From JAFGBI01 sp964454025 (GTDB lineage Bacteria; Myxococcota_A; Polyangia; Polyangiales; Polyangiaceae): 64,000 nucleotides of DNA. A program made the translations under genes and the position numbers. This document shows positions 1 through 9,400 of the stretch, piece by piece. How positions within the stretch are numbered: position 1 is the first letter of the stretch; every line of letters starts with the position of its first letter. The notes below the pieces were generated by a model. That model did no database searches. It saw only the letters and a list, made by a program, of their open reading frames with translations, and was not told where the DNA came from. The stretch covers positions 34,964 through 98,963 of the forward strand of contig CAYVRP010000016.1 in the NCBI GenBank assembly GCA_964454025.1. The letters are read 5' to 3'.

Positions 1-380
1 AGGTGGGCGAAGATCTCGCCCTGGCCGCCGGCGACGTGGGCGGTGAAGCGCGCCATCGGCATGTGGCACTTGGAGCACTCGTCCTCGATCGCGGCGGCGG
101 CCGTCGGGTGCTCGAGCGACTCGCGACGGATCGCGGCCTGCCAGTACGGGTCCCGCGCCGCGTTGGCCATCATGGACGCGCGCCAGTCGACCCCGATGGA
201 CACGTCCCGGCCGGACGGGGTGGTGAGCCCGCTGTGGCAGGCGATGCACTGCCCGCTCGGCGCGAAGAGCACGGGCGGCTTGCCGGCCCGCGGGCGCCGC
301 TGCGCGGCGGCGGGGAGCGCCAGCAGCGCCGCGAACGTCGCGGTGGCGAGCGTCGTCCTCAGCGGTCGTCGGATCGTCAT
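1..380 (-). CDS. Multiheme c-type cytochrome, N-terminal part (cut by window edge)
   Basis: The ATG at 380 opens a frame that runs off the left edge (about 126 codons visible). Residues 1 to about 25 look like a Sec signal peptide: basic start, Ala/Leu core, Ala-Ala-Ala-Gln end. Two CXXCH heme-attachment motifs follow, CIACH and CSKCH, so this is an exported c-type cytochrome with at least two hemes. The stretch between them (SIGVDWRASMMANAARDPYW) is typical of multiheme cytochromes with a cytochrome c554-like fold, but I infer this only from style. It starts 7 bp after the stop of the cytochrome gene at 388-1563, so the two are probably one operon carrying periplasmic electron transport. The redox partner cannot be told from the visible part. 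Confidence 0.85.
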   Translation of the reverse strand, partial: MTIRRPLRTTLATATFAALLALPAAAQRRPRAGKPPVLFAPSGQCIACHSGLTTPSGRDVSIGVDWRASMMANAARDPYWQAAIRRESLEHPTAAAAIEDECSKCHMPMARFTAHVAGGQGEIFAH

Positions 381-387
381 CGACACC

Positions 388-1563
388 TCACCACCCCTCC
401 AGGACGCCGCCGTCGAACCAGTCCCAGAGCACGTAGAACAGCAGCTCCGTGGGGCGCGAGTCGAGCTCGGTCATGGGCAGCCGAACCCCGACGTTGGCCA
501 TGACGTGCTGGCGCGCGCTGAGGCTCACCTGCAGCTCGGGGATGAAATCCCAGTGGGTGCTCGCCCCCGACTCGAGGGCGCGGGCCGCGGTGAGCTCGAC
601 CATCGGCGACCAGACCCGGCCCCAGGGGCGCGGCCGATAGCTGTTGCCGACGGCCAGGCGCCCGAAGACCTCCCGCTCGGCGAGCTCGGTCTCGATGGGG
701 AGCTCGAAGCCGCCCTGCACCTGCAAGAAGCCGGTACCAGCCACGATCTGCCCGGCGGAGAGGAAGGGCTCGATCATGACCGTGTCCCGGCCGTAGCCGT
801 CGCCTGCGTCGCCCGTCGGCAGGAACGCTTCGGTCGCGAGCGTGAGGATCGAGCCGGACCGGACGCTGTGCACCAGCACCCGCTTCAGCCCGACCCCGAC
901 ATCGCCGGCGCCCTCCGCCCAACGCCCCGCCACGCCGGGTTCGTCGGGCTCGACCTCGCGGAACCCGAAGGGGAGCGAGGCCTCGAGCTGGTAGCGGGCC
1001 CCGAGGCGCGCACCGTAGATGAGCTTGCCGGCGACGTCCGTCGGTCCCTCGAGCGCGGCGCTGGCCGCGACCACCACCTCGTCCTCCACGTACGCCTTGC
1101 TGGTCACCTGCGCTCGCGGCAGGTTGAGCTCCCCTTGGGGCCACCGCCGCTCGGGGCAGAAGGACTTGACGTGGGCGACGATCCGCTCGAGCTCCGCGTC
1201 GGTCCGCGCTCCCTCGAAGCTCGGCATCGTCCGATCGAAGCCGCGCGCCGGCCCGCCGCGATGCGCCACCGCCAGCCAGTCTCGGCGCGGCTCGCGGGAC
1301 GCGAAATTGCAGTCGGTGAAGTCCGGCAGCGGCAGATCGAAGCCGACCTCGCTCCGGGGCGCGCCGCGTCCGGCGGCCCCGTGGCACGAGGCGCAGGTCT
1401 TCAGGAACAGGGCCTCACCGGACTCGGGCAGGCGGGCGGCGCCGGGTGCGGAGTCCTGCGCGTGGGCGACGCGAGCCCCTCGCTGCAGGGCGAGCACGCC
1501 GAGCGTGATCGAGGTGACGACGACGCACCAGCAGAGGGACGTCCGGGCAGCGCGGAATGACAT
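388..1563 (-). CDS. Monoheme cytochrome c fused to an outer-membrane beta-barrel-like domain
   Basis: 391 residues. Residues 1-36 form a signal peptide ending in AHA before QDS. One CXXCH motif (CASCH, Cys57/Cys60/His61) and a downstream TMPSF, which can give the axial Met, define a class I cytochrome c domain up to about residue 135. The remaining 250 residues have alternating polar/apolar strands and phrases such as FGRLAVGNSYRPRPWGRVWS, like transporter/MetA-pathway-type beta-barrel proteins of the outer membrane. I infer a periplasmic heme domain tethered to an outer-membrane barrel. It lies upstream of the multiheme cytochrome at 1-380 and diverges from the FecR/VIT/VWA gene at 1772. The cytochrome part is certain; the barrel assignment is moderate. 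Confidence 0.85.
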   Translation of the reverse strand: MSFRAARTSLCWCVVVTSITLGVLALQRGARVAHAQDSAPGAARLPESGEALFLKTCASCHGAAGRGAPRSEVGFDLPLPDFTDCNFASREPRRDWLAVAHRGGPARGFDRTMPSFEGARTDAELERIVAHVKSFCPERRWPQGELNLPRAQVTSKAYVEDEVVVAASAALEGPTDVAGKLIYGARLGARYQLEASLPFGFREVEPDEPGVAGRWAEGAGDVGVGLKRVLVHSVRSGSILTLATEAFLPTGDAGDGYGRDTVMIEPFLSAGQIVAGTGFLQVQGGFELPIETELAEREVFGRLAVGNSYRPRPWGRVWSPMVELTAARALESGASTHWDFIPELQVSLSARQHVMANVGVRLPMTELDSRPTELLFYVLWDWFDGGVLEGW

Positions 1564-1771
1564 GGGGAAGTTGCTCCGTCCCGGTGGCGAGCAGGGCCTG
1601 TTTCGCCAGGGAGCCCCGGGGCGTCAAGCTCGCATGGGGCTGTCAGCGGGGTTCGGCCGCGATTTCACGGCGCCGCGCCCGGTCGGCTGGGCGCGGCTTG
1701 CCCTCCCGGTGGCGCAGGAAGATCAATGAAGAGGCCAAGCCCGGCACTGGGTCGGTGGTCGGAGGTGGGTC

Positions 1772-4700
1772 ATGCGGTCCTCTTCTGTGCGTCGGTCGTT
1801 CCGCATCCCGCAGCCGCTCGCTTGCCTCCTGCTCCTGCTCGGGGCCGGGCTCCTCGGAGCCGCGTGCGGTCCGCAGGAGGAGCCGCTCGCCCCGGACACG
1901 AACACCTGGGCGGAGCTCCGGAGCGTGCGCCGGGGGATCACCGTCGTCCCGCCGTCGGGCACGGCGCGGGCGCCGTACCCGCGCGAGCGCCTCGCAGACG
2001 GGACGACGGTGCGCGTGGACGCGGGGGGCCTCGCCTGGATCCGCCACGACGGCGGCACGACGCTGCTGGTGCGCGGTCCGGCGCGGCTCCGGCAGCGCCC
2101 GGCGGCGTTCGAGCTCGAGCAGGGGCGCGTCTTCGTCGACGTCCCGCCGGATCAGACCGCCCAGCTGGTGACGCCCCAGGGGCCGATGACGCTGGCCGCG
2201 GTGCGCGCCAGCGTCGAGGTATCACCGGGCGGGGCGCCCGAGGCCTACGTCCTGCGTGGCGAGGTGCGGCACCGGGGCGTCCGCGCGCGCGCCGGCGAGC
2301 GGCTGGTGCACGAGAGGGAGGGCCTGAAGGCCGTCCCCGCCGTCGCCTGGGAGGACTGGACCGGGGGGCTGGCGACCACGGATCGCGTGCCGGCGCCGGC
2401 GCCCTTCGGGATCGGGACCGTCGGCGCGCGGCGACCCGGGGAGCAGGGCCACGCGCGGTTTCCGCTCGCGATCCAGAAGCTCGCGGTGAAGGTGGAGGTC
2501 CGCGGCGACTTCGCCCTCACCGAGGTGGAGCAGCCCTTCTTCAACCCCAGCTCGGAGGTGGTCGAGGGGCTCTACGGCTTCCGCACGCCCGTCGGGGCGA
2601 CCTTCGAGCGGTTCGGCGTCGACCGCGGGGGCCGCATCGCCTGGGGCCACGTCGAGGAGAAGGTCGCGGCCGCCGCGCAGTACCAGTCCAACGTCTACGC
2701 GGGCTCGACCGAGGATCCGGCGCTGCTCGAGTGGGAGGCCGCGGGCGTCTACCGCGCGCGCCTGTACCCGATCCAGGCCGGTGAGACGCGGCGAGTGGTC
2801 GCGCGCTACTCGGAGTGGCTGGGCCGGACGGGCGCGGAGGGCGAGCGGCGCCTGTACGTCTTCCCGATGGCGGCCGAGGGCGCGGAGGAGTCGCTCCCGC
2901 GCATCGAGGAGTTCACCTTCACCCTGGACCTGGGCGCCGCGCGCGCCACCGTGGTGCGCGCGGGCATGGCGGGCGTGCGGCGCGGCAACGAGATCCGGGT
3001 GCGCGCCCAGGATCTCGTGCCGCGGAGTGACCTCGCGGTGGAGCTCTACGACGGTGGGGTCGACGGGGTGGGCGGGTACCGCGCGGATCACGCGCTCGCG
3101 CTCGACTCCCTGCCCCGCCGCGAGCGCGAGGCGGCGCGGGACGCCGTCGCGAAGGAGCCCGACTACCTGGTGGTGCCGCTGCGCGCGACGGACGTCCCGC
3201 TGGCCGCGGGCGGGCTCGACCTGGCGATCGTGATCGACGCTTCCGCCGCGACCGACGGGGGCTCGCTCGCGCTCGCGCGGGCCGCCACGGGCGCCCTGCT
3301 CGCACACCTGGGCGCCGACGATCGCGTGGCGGTGTGGGTCGGCGCCGACGCGCTGCGCCCCGTCACCCCGCGCAGCGGGAAGCTCTCCGCGGTCGACCCG
3401 GCGCTCCGCGCCGAGGTGGGGGCCGCGCTCGCGCGCGTCGCGCCGGGCGGCGCCACCGATCTGGGCAAGATGCTCGGCGACGCCGCGGTCGCGCTCGATC
3501 CCGCCCGGCGCGGCGCGGTGGTCTACGTCGGCGACGGCCGCCCGACCGTAGGCGAGCTTGGCCTCGATGGGCTCCGGCAGCGCCTCGCGAAGCTGGCGCG
3601 GCCGGTCCGCGTCTACGCGCTCGCGGTGGGGGTGGGCGCCGACCTCGGGATCCTCGGCGGGCTGTCCCGCGGCGGCTTCGCGGTGCGGGTCGAGGACGGC
3701 TTCGGCGCCGCGCGCCGGGCCCTCGAGCTGCTCGAGCACGCGGAGCGGCCCGTGTGGCTCGGCGCCAGCGTCGATCTTGGCCCGGCGGTGGAGCGGGTCT
3801 ACCCCCGCGACACCAGCGCCTGGGTGGCCGACGAGAGCGTGGTCCTCGTCGGGCGCCTCTCGGGCCGGGAGCCCCCGAAGCGCGTCGTGCTGGGAGGACC
3901 CGCGGGGCGGCGCGAGGTCGAGCTCACCGTGCGGCCGCTCGCCGATCAGGGAGACGCCGCCCGGCGCTGGGGGCTCGGGCGGCTCGCCGAGCTGCTCGAC
4001 GAGGGCGCGGGGCCGGCGGCCATGGTCGATCTCGGCTCGCGGCAGGGGCTCATCACGCCCGTCACCTCGCTCTACGTGCCCACGACCCGCGAGCTCGCGA
4101 GCGACTACGACGGGGCGGAGCAGCCCGCGACGCGCGAGGAGGAGGGGCGGTCGGGTCGGCCGGGGCTTGTCGGACGGCTCCTGCTCCGGCGCAAGGCCGC
4201 CGCGTCCGCGCCGATGGTGGCCGCGAGCGCCGCGCCCGCGCCCACTGCGGAGGTCGTGGCCGCCGAGGTGGAAGACGGCGCCTCGACGCGGGCGAGGGGC
4301 GAGGCCGCCGCGCGCGACAGAGCGGACGAGGCGGCGCCGCCGACCGCCGCGCGGCCCGCGGCACCGAGGCTGGCGCGGGAGGTCGCGCCGCCGGCGCCCG
4401 CGGCCGATTCGCCCGTGGCCCGCGCCGCGGCCCTGAGGGAGGCGAGCGAGCTCGGGACGAGCGGCGTGCTCGCCGACAGCGCCAGCGGTGAGGCCGACGC
4501 CGTGGCGGTGCCGCCGGGCGCCGCGCCCCGGAGTCGCCACACGTCGCTCGGTCAGGAGGCGGCCGACCTCGGCGCGCCCGGGGGAGCCGGCCTCGGGCTA
4601 TCGGGGGTCGGCGCGGGCGGCGGCGGGGAAGGGCTGGGCGAGGGCGTCTCGCTCAAGGCGGCCTCGGCCCCGGGGGCCGGCGAGGGCGTCGGCTCCGGGC

Positions 4701-6481
4701 ACGGTCGCCTCGGGGCCACCCGCGCCACCCGGGTGCCGGTCTTGCGCCTGGGCTCCGCCTCCGTCGAGGGCGGCCTGCCGCCGGAGGTGATCCAGCGGAT
4801 CGTGCGCCAGAGCTACGGCCGCTACCGGATGTGCTACGAGCAGGGGCTCGCCCGGAACCCGAACCTCACCGGGCGCGTCGCCGTCCGCTTCGTCATCGGG
4901 CCCGACGGCGCCGTGGAGACGATCGGCAACCAGGGCTCCGATCTGCCGGACGCCGACGTGGTGGGCTGCGTCGTGACGTCGTTCCGGGGGCTCGATTTCC
5001 CCCCTCCGGAGTACGGGAGGGTCACGGTCGTCTACCCGATCCTCTTCGCGCCCGATGGCGGGGCCGCCGGCACCGCCGCCGCCGAGGCCGTCGCGCCCAC
5101 GCTCTTGGTGCGGGTGCTGCCGCGGGTGCCGATCCTGTGCGGCGACGCCGCGCGGGTGTCGCTCGAGGAGCGGGTGGCCCTCTGGATCGAGCGACTGGCG
5201 CAGGTCCGGGATCAGGCGCCGGCCGTGGCGGCCGTCTATTCCCGCGCGCTGCGCCAGTGCGAGGCGTCGTCCCCGCGCGAGCGAGCGCGCCTGCTCGCCC
5301 TGATGCTGGACGCGATGAGCACCGTTCGCGGTCAGGTGGAGCTCTGGCGGACGATGCGGGACCAGCTCGGGGCCGCGGACCTGCTCTATCGCGGCATCCT
5401 CGCTCGCACCAAGACCGCGGCCCAGATCCGGGAGCTCCACGACGCGCTGGGGCTGCGATCCGTCGACCCCGGGGTCCTCGCCAAGACCCTCGCCGCCGCC
5501 AAGGAGCCGCGGCAGCGGATCGCCAAGCTCCGCGCGCTCCGCGACCAGTTCCCGGACGACCTGGTCCTCGCGCTCCGGCTGCTCGAAGCGCTCGAGGACG
5601 CCGGCGATGAGGCCGGCGCCCGCGTGCTCGCCGCGGAGCTCCGGGCGCGCGCCGACGCCGAGGCCGGCGTGCGGACGGCCGTGGGCGAGCTCTTCCTGCG
5701 CCTCGCGGGGCGGGCCAACAGCGCCGGCGAGCGGGCCGCGGCGATCGCGGAGGCGCGGCGCGCCTTCGGCGAGATCGTCGAGTTTTCGCCCGCCGACCCG
5801 GTGGCGCGCCGGCGCCTCGGCGACCTGCTGCGGGCGCACGGCTGGCATGCCGAGGCGCGGCGCCAGTACGAAACCCTCGCGCAGCTCACCCCCGACGACC
5901 CCGCCGTGGCGCTCCTGATCGCGGCGGCCGCCCAGGGGGAAGGGCGGCTCGAGGAAGCGGTGCGGTGGACGGAGAAGGGCATCGACGCCGGCGCCCCGGA
6001 CGTGGCCCAGGGTCCGGCGATCACGGCGCGCACCTTCGCGACCACCTTCCTCGCCTGGGGGCGGCTCGACGCGGCAGCGCGGGAGAAGGAGCGCGAGGCG
6101 CTGGCGGCGCGCGCGCGCCGGCTGCTCAAGGAGCCGGCGACGAAGGCGGCGCGCGTGACGCTGACCTTCACGCACCCGGACTTCCACCCGACGCTCTGGA
6201 GCAACGCGCTCGGCGCGCCGATGCCGGCGGCGATCGGGGATCTCACGCTCGGCATCGCGGAGGCGGTGGTGCCCCTGCGCGACGACGCCGCCGTGGAGGT
6301 CCGGGTCGAGCCGGCGGAGCTCGCGGCGGCCGGCCGCCTCGGCGTCGAGGCGGTCCTCACCGTGGTCTTCGCCGAGCTCGACCGGCGCGAGCGGATCGTG
6401 CGGGTCCCCATCCGGTATGGTCCAGGCTCGCCCGCCGTCCAGCGCTTCGTGCTCCGCGGTCAGGAGGTGCTCCGTGGCTAG
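1772..6481 (+). CDS. Giant FecR-VIT-VWA-AgmX/PglI-TPR lipoprotein
   Basis: 1569 residues, ATG at 1772 with a GGAGG box at 1761-1765. The signal peptide ends in a lipobox (LGAAC, Cys32), so it is probably a lipoprotein. In order: a FecR-like beta domain (about 45-180, with the GRVFVDVP phrase), a VIT domain (about 225-350, EQPFFNPSSEVVEG), a von Willebrand A domain (about 483-640), a long Ala/Pro/Gly-rich linker (about 790-990), an AgmX/PglI-type TonB-C-like domain (about 1000-1095, RYRMCYEQGL and GRVAVRFVIGPDG), TPR-like helices (about 1145-1460) and a beta-rich tail. In the VWA domain the MIDAS reads DASAA, lacking the last Ser of DxSxS; the Thr (GGATDLG) and Asp (VGDGRP) remain. The AgmX/PglI link is to myxobacterial motility and secretion complexes; the role here is unknown. 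It overlaps the next, similar gene by 8 bp. Confidence 0.85.
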   Translation: MRSSSVRRSFRIPQPLACLLLLLGAGLLGAACGPQEEPLAPDTNTWAELRSVRRGITVVPPSGTARAPYPRERLADGTTVRVDAGGLAWIRHDGGTTLLVRGPARLRQRPAAFELEQGRVFVDVPPDQTAQLVTPQGPMTLAAVRASVEVSPGGAPEAYVLRGEVRHRGVRARAGERLVHEREGLKAVPAVAWEDWTGGLATTDRVPAPAPFGIGTVGARRPGEQGHARFPLAIQKLAVKVEVRGDFALTEVEQPFFNPSSEVVEGLYGFRTPVGATFERFGVDRGGRIAWGHVEEKVAAAAQYQSNVYAGSTEDPALLEWEAAGVYRARLYPIQAGETRRVVARYSEWLGRTGAEGERRLYVFPMAAEGAEESLPRIEEFTFTLDLGAARATVVRAGMAGVRRGNEIRVRAQDLVPRSDLAVELYDGGVDGVGGYRADHALALDSLPRREREAARDAVAKEPDYLVVPLRATDVPLAAGGLDLAIVIDASAATDGGSLALARAATGALLAHLGADDRVAVWVGADALRPVTPRSGKLSAVDPALRAEVGAALARVAPGGATDLGKMLGDAAVALDPARRGAVVYVGDGRPTVGELGLDGLRQRLAKLARPVRVYALAVGVGADLGILGGLSRGGFAVRVEDGFGAARRALELLEHAERPVWLGASVDLGPAVERVYPRDTSAWVADESVVLVGRLSGREPPKRVVLGGPAGRREVELTVRPLADQGDAARRWGLGRLAELLDEGAGPAAMVDLGSRQGLITPVTSLYVPTTRELASDYDGAEQPATREEEGRSGRPGLVGRLLLRRKAAASAPMVAASAAPAPTAEVVAAEVEDGASTRARGEAAARDRADEAAPPTAARPAAPRLAREVAPPAPAADSPVARAAALREASELGTSGVLADSASGEADAVAVPPGAAPRSRHTSLGQEAADLGAPGGAGLGLSGVGAGGGGEGLGEGVSLKAASAPGAGEGVGSGHGRLGATRATRVPVLRLGSASVEGGLPPEVIQRIVRQSYGRYRMCYEQGLARNPNLTGRVAVRFVIGPDGAVETIGNQGSDLPDADVVGCVVTSFRGLDFPPPEYGRVTVVYPILFAPDGGAAGTAAAEAVAPTLLVRVLPRVPILCGDAARVSLEERVALWIERLAQVRDQAPAVAAVYSRALRQCEASSPRERARLLALMLDAMSTVRGQVELWRTMRDQLGAADLLYRGILARTKTAAQIRELHDALGLRSVDPGVLAKTLAAAKEPRQRIAKLRALRDQFPDDLVLALRLLEALEDAGDEAGARVLAAELRARADAEAGVRTAVGELFLRLAGRANSAGERAAAIAEARRAFGEIVEFSPADPVARRRLGDLLRAHGWHAEARRQYETLAQLTPDDPAVALLIAAAAQGEGRLEEAVRWTEKGIDAGAPDVAQGPAITARTFATTFLAWGRLDAAAREKEREALAARARRLLKEPATKAARVTLTFTHPDFHPTLWSNALGAPMPAAIGDLTLGIAEAVVPLRDDAAVEVRVEPAELAAAGRLGVEAVLTVVFAELDRRERIVRVPIRYGPGSPAVQRFVLRGQEVLRG

Positions 6482-9400
6482 CCTGGCCCCCTCGCTGCTC
6501 CGGCGCCCGCTCGCCGTGACCCTGGCGCTGCTCGCCGTGAGCGGCGGGCTCGCCTTCGCCCTGCACCGCGGCCGCGGCGCCCCGCCCGCTCTCGCCACCA
6601 CCGTCGCCGATCTGGAGGTCGTGCACCCGCGGGTCACCGTCGCCGACGCCGAGGTGCGCGGGGCGCGGCGCCTGGTCGAGGGCGACCCGATCCAGACCAG
6701 CGACGAGGGGCTCGCGCGCGTGCGCAGCGACGACGGCACGGTGATCCTGCTCGACCGCCGCACGCAGGCGTCCCTCCGCCCTGGCGGGACCCGGCTCGAG
6801 GCGGGACGGGTCTTCGTTCAGGGCGTGGTCGGGTCGCGGCACGAGATCGCGCTCGGGGACGTGGTGGCGCTGGTGGAGGGCGCCGACGGGGGCCTGCAGC
6901 GCCAGGGCGGCGACGGCCGGATCTACTGCGCGCGCGAGGAGATCGTGGTGCGAGACGCGGCAGGCGAGCACCGCGTCCGCTCCGGTGAGTCCGCCGTCCT
7001 GACCGGCGGCAAGGTCACCGTCGAGCCCGAGAAGGTCTTCGACGACTGGACCTCGGGCATGGCGGCGCCCTGGGCCGCGCGCGGGGAGCCGCGGCGGGCG
7101 CTCGGCGAGCTGTGGGGGGTCGGTGACGCCGCGGAGCCCGGGAGCGCGGGCTCGCCGCTCGCCATCCGAGCCCACGACGTCGCCGCGACCGTGCTGGGCG
7201 AGGTGGCGCGGACGACGGTGAAGACGACCTTCTTCAACGGCGGCAGCGCGCCGGTGGCGGGTGACTTCCGGCTGGCCCTGCCGGCGGGGGCGCTGGTGTC
7301 GCGGTTCGCCTACGGGCTCGGCGGCGAGGACCTCCGGGAGACGGCCATCGCCGTCGGGCGCGTGCCCTCCGCGGACCGCTTCCCGTCGACGGCCGCGCTG
7401 GAGTGGGCCGGCGACGGCTGGGTGCGCGGTCGCCTGCCAGCGATCCGCTCGGGCGGCACCGCCACCGTGGTCGTCGAGTACACCGAGTGGCTCCACCCCG
7501 AGCGGCGCGGGACCGCCGAGGTGGTCGAGTACCGCTACCCGCTCTCCGGGGTGGGCGAGCCGCCGCTCGTCGGCGAATTCTCGGCGCGGGTCGAGGCCAG
7601 CGGCGCGGGCGCGCTCGCCGTGGCGGCCGGGGTCGGCGCGCGCGTCCAGGGCCGCTCCGTGGTGGTGCGGCGCTCCGATTTCCGGCCCGCGGCCGACCTC
7701 GTCGTGGAGCTGGCGCTGCCGCGCTGGGAGGAGCCGGCGCGCCTGTACGTGGCTCCCGCGGCGGGCGACCCGGCCGGGGACACGCTCCTCATCCGGACCG
7801 AGCTCCCGCCCGCGCCGGCGGACCAGGGCGTGACGCTCGCGGTCGTCGTCGACGCGTCGGCGCGCGTCGACGCGGCGCTGCTCGACACGGCGCGGGCGGT
7901 GGTGGCGGCCATCCTCGGGGGGCTCGGGGCGCGCGATCGCGCGGTCGTGCTCGCCGCCGACCAATCCGCGCGCGCGCTCGGGCCGGCCGGCGTCGGGCCC
8001 GTCGACGCCGCGCGCCGGGAGGCCACCCTGGCCGCGCTCGATCGCCTCACGCCCGGGGGCGCGACCGATCTCGGCCGGGCGCTGGAGGCGGGCGCCGACG
8101 CGCTCCCCGAGGCCGCGCCCGGGGGAATGGTGGTGTACGTCGGTGACGGCTGGCCCACGCTCGGGGATCCGGGGCTCGTGGACATCGAGGCCCGCCTCGC
8201 GCGGCGCCCGAGCGGCGCGCCGCGGCTCGCCGCCGTGGCGGTGGGGCCGCTCGCGAACCGCCCGCTCCTCGCCGCCCTGACGCGCAGCGCGGGGCCGCTG
8301 CTCGAGGTCGCGGACACGAGCGAGGCCGCCGCCGCCGCCGTGCGGCTGATGGTGGAGGCCCTGCGCCCCACGCACGCGGACGTGGAGGTGGAGCTCGAGC
8401 CGTTCGTGGAGCGGATCTACCCGCGCGCCGCACGCGCCGTGCGCGCCGGAGACACCGTGTCCATCGTCGCGCGCGCGCCGGCGGGCCGCCGCCCCCGGCA
8501 GATCACCCTCCGCTGGCGGGGGGCTGACGGGCGCCACGAGGCGGTCCGCCCGCTCGTGGAGCTCGCGCCGCCCGTGGCCGACGACCTGCGCCGGCGCTGG
8601 GCGAAGGCGCGCTACGACGACGTGATCCTCACCGGCAAGGGCAAGGAGGCCGCCATCGACGTCGCCACGCGGGCGGGGCTGCTCACCCCCTGGACCGCGC
8701 TCGTGGCCGACGGGTCCGGGTATCGGGCGAGCCGCGTGGAGACGCGGATCCTCGATCTGTCCCCCGTCGTGGACCCGACCTACGCGGCGCCGCTCTCCGG
8801 CGCGGGCGCGCTCGACGCCGGCCGCGACGACGCGGCCGACCCGCTCCGCGACGATCCGCGGCTGCTCGAGGAGGCCGCCGCCGCGGCCGCCCGCCGCACC
8901 ATCGACGCTGCCCGGGTGGCGCTGCGCGCCTGCCGCGACGCGCGAGCGGCGCTGCGCCCCGACCTGGAGGGCGCGCTCCGCGTCGAGCTGGCAATCGACG
9001 GGCAGGGGCGCGTGAGGCGCTCCCGGGTGACGCCCCTGTCGCGCACCATCGACGACGCCGCGCTGACCCGCTGCGTCGAGGCGGTGCTCGTCGGGCTCGA
9101 CTACCCGGCGTGCGGCGCCACGGGCGAGATCCGGGTCGAGCACCAGATCGCCTTCCCGGTGGCGATCGTGCCGCAGCCGCGGCGCTGCTCGGAGCTCTCG
9201 GCGGTGCCGATGCCGCTCCGGCGCGGGGTGTGGCGGGAGCGCGTCGGAGGCGACGCCGCGGAGGCCTTCGTGGTGGCCCGGGCGCGCTGCGAGCTGGGGA
9301 CCTGGACCGACCAGCGCGCCTTCCTCGAGCTCGTGCTCGCGGCCAAGCCGGACGGGCTCGAGCGGCTGCGGGTGGGCGATCAGCTCGCCCTCGCTGGCGA

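Noticed and set aside
2222..4540. Long minus-strand open frame (772 codons) opposite the VIT/VWA gene
   Set aside because: Arg/Gly/His-rich shadow of a strongly supported plus-strand gene; GC-rich third positions keep antisense frames open.
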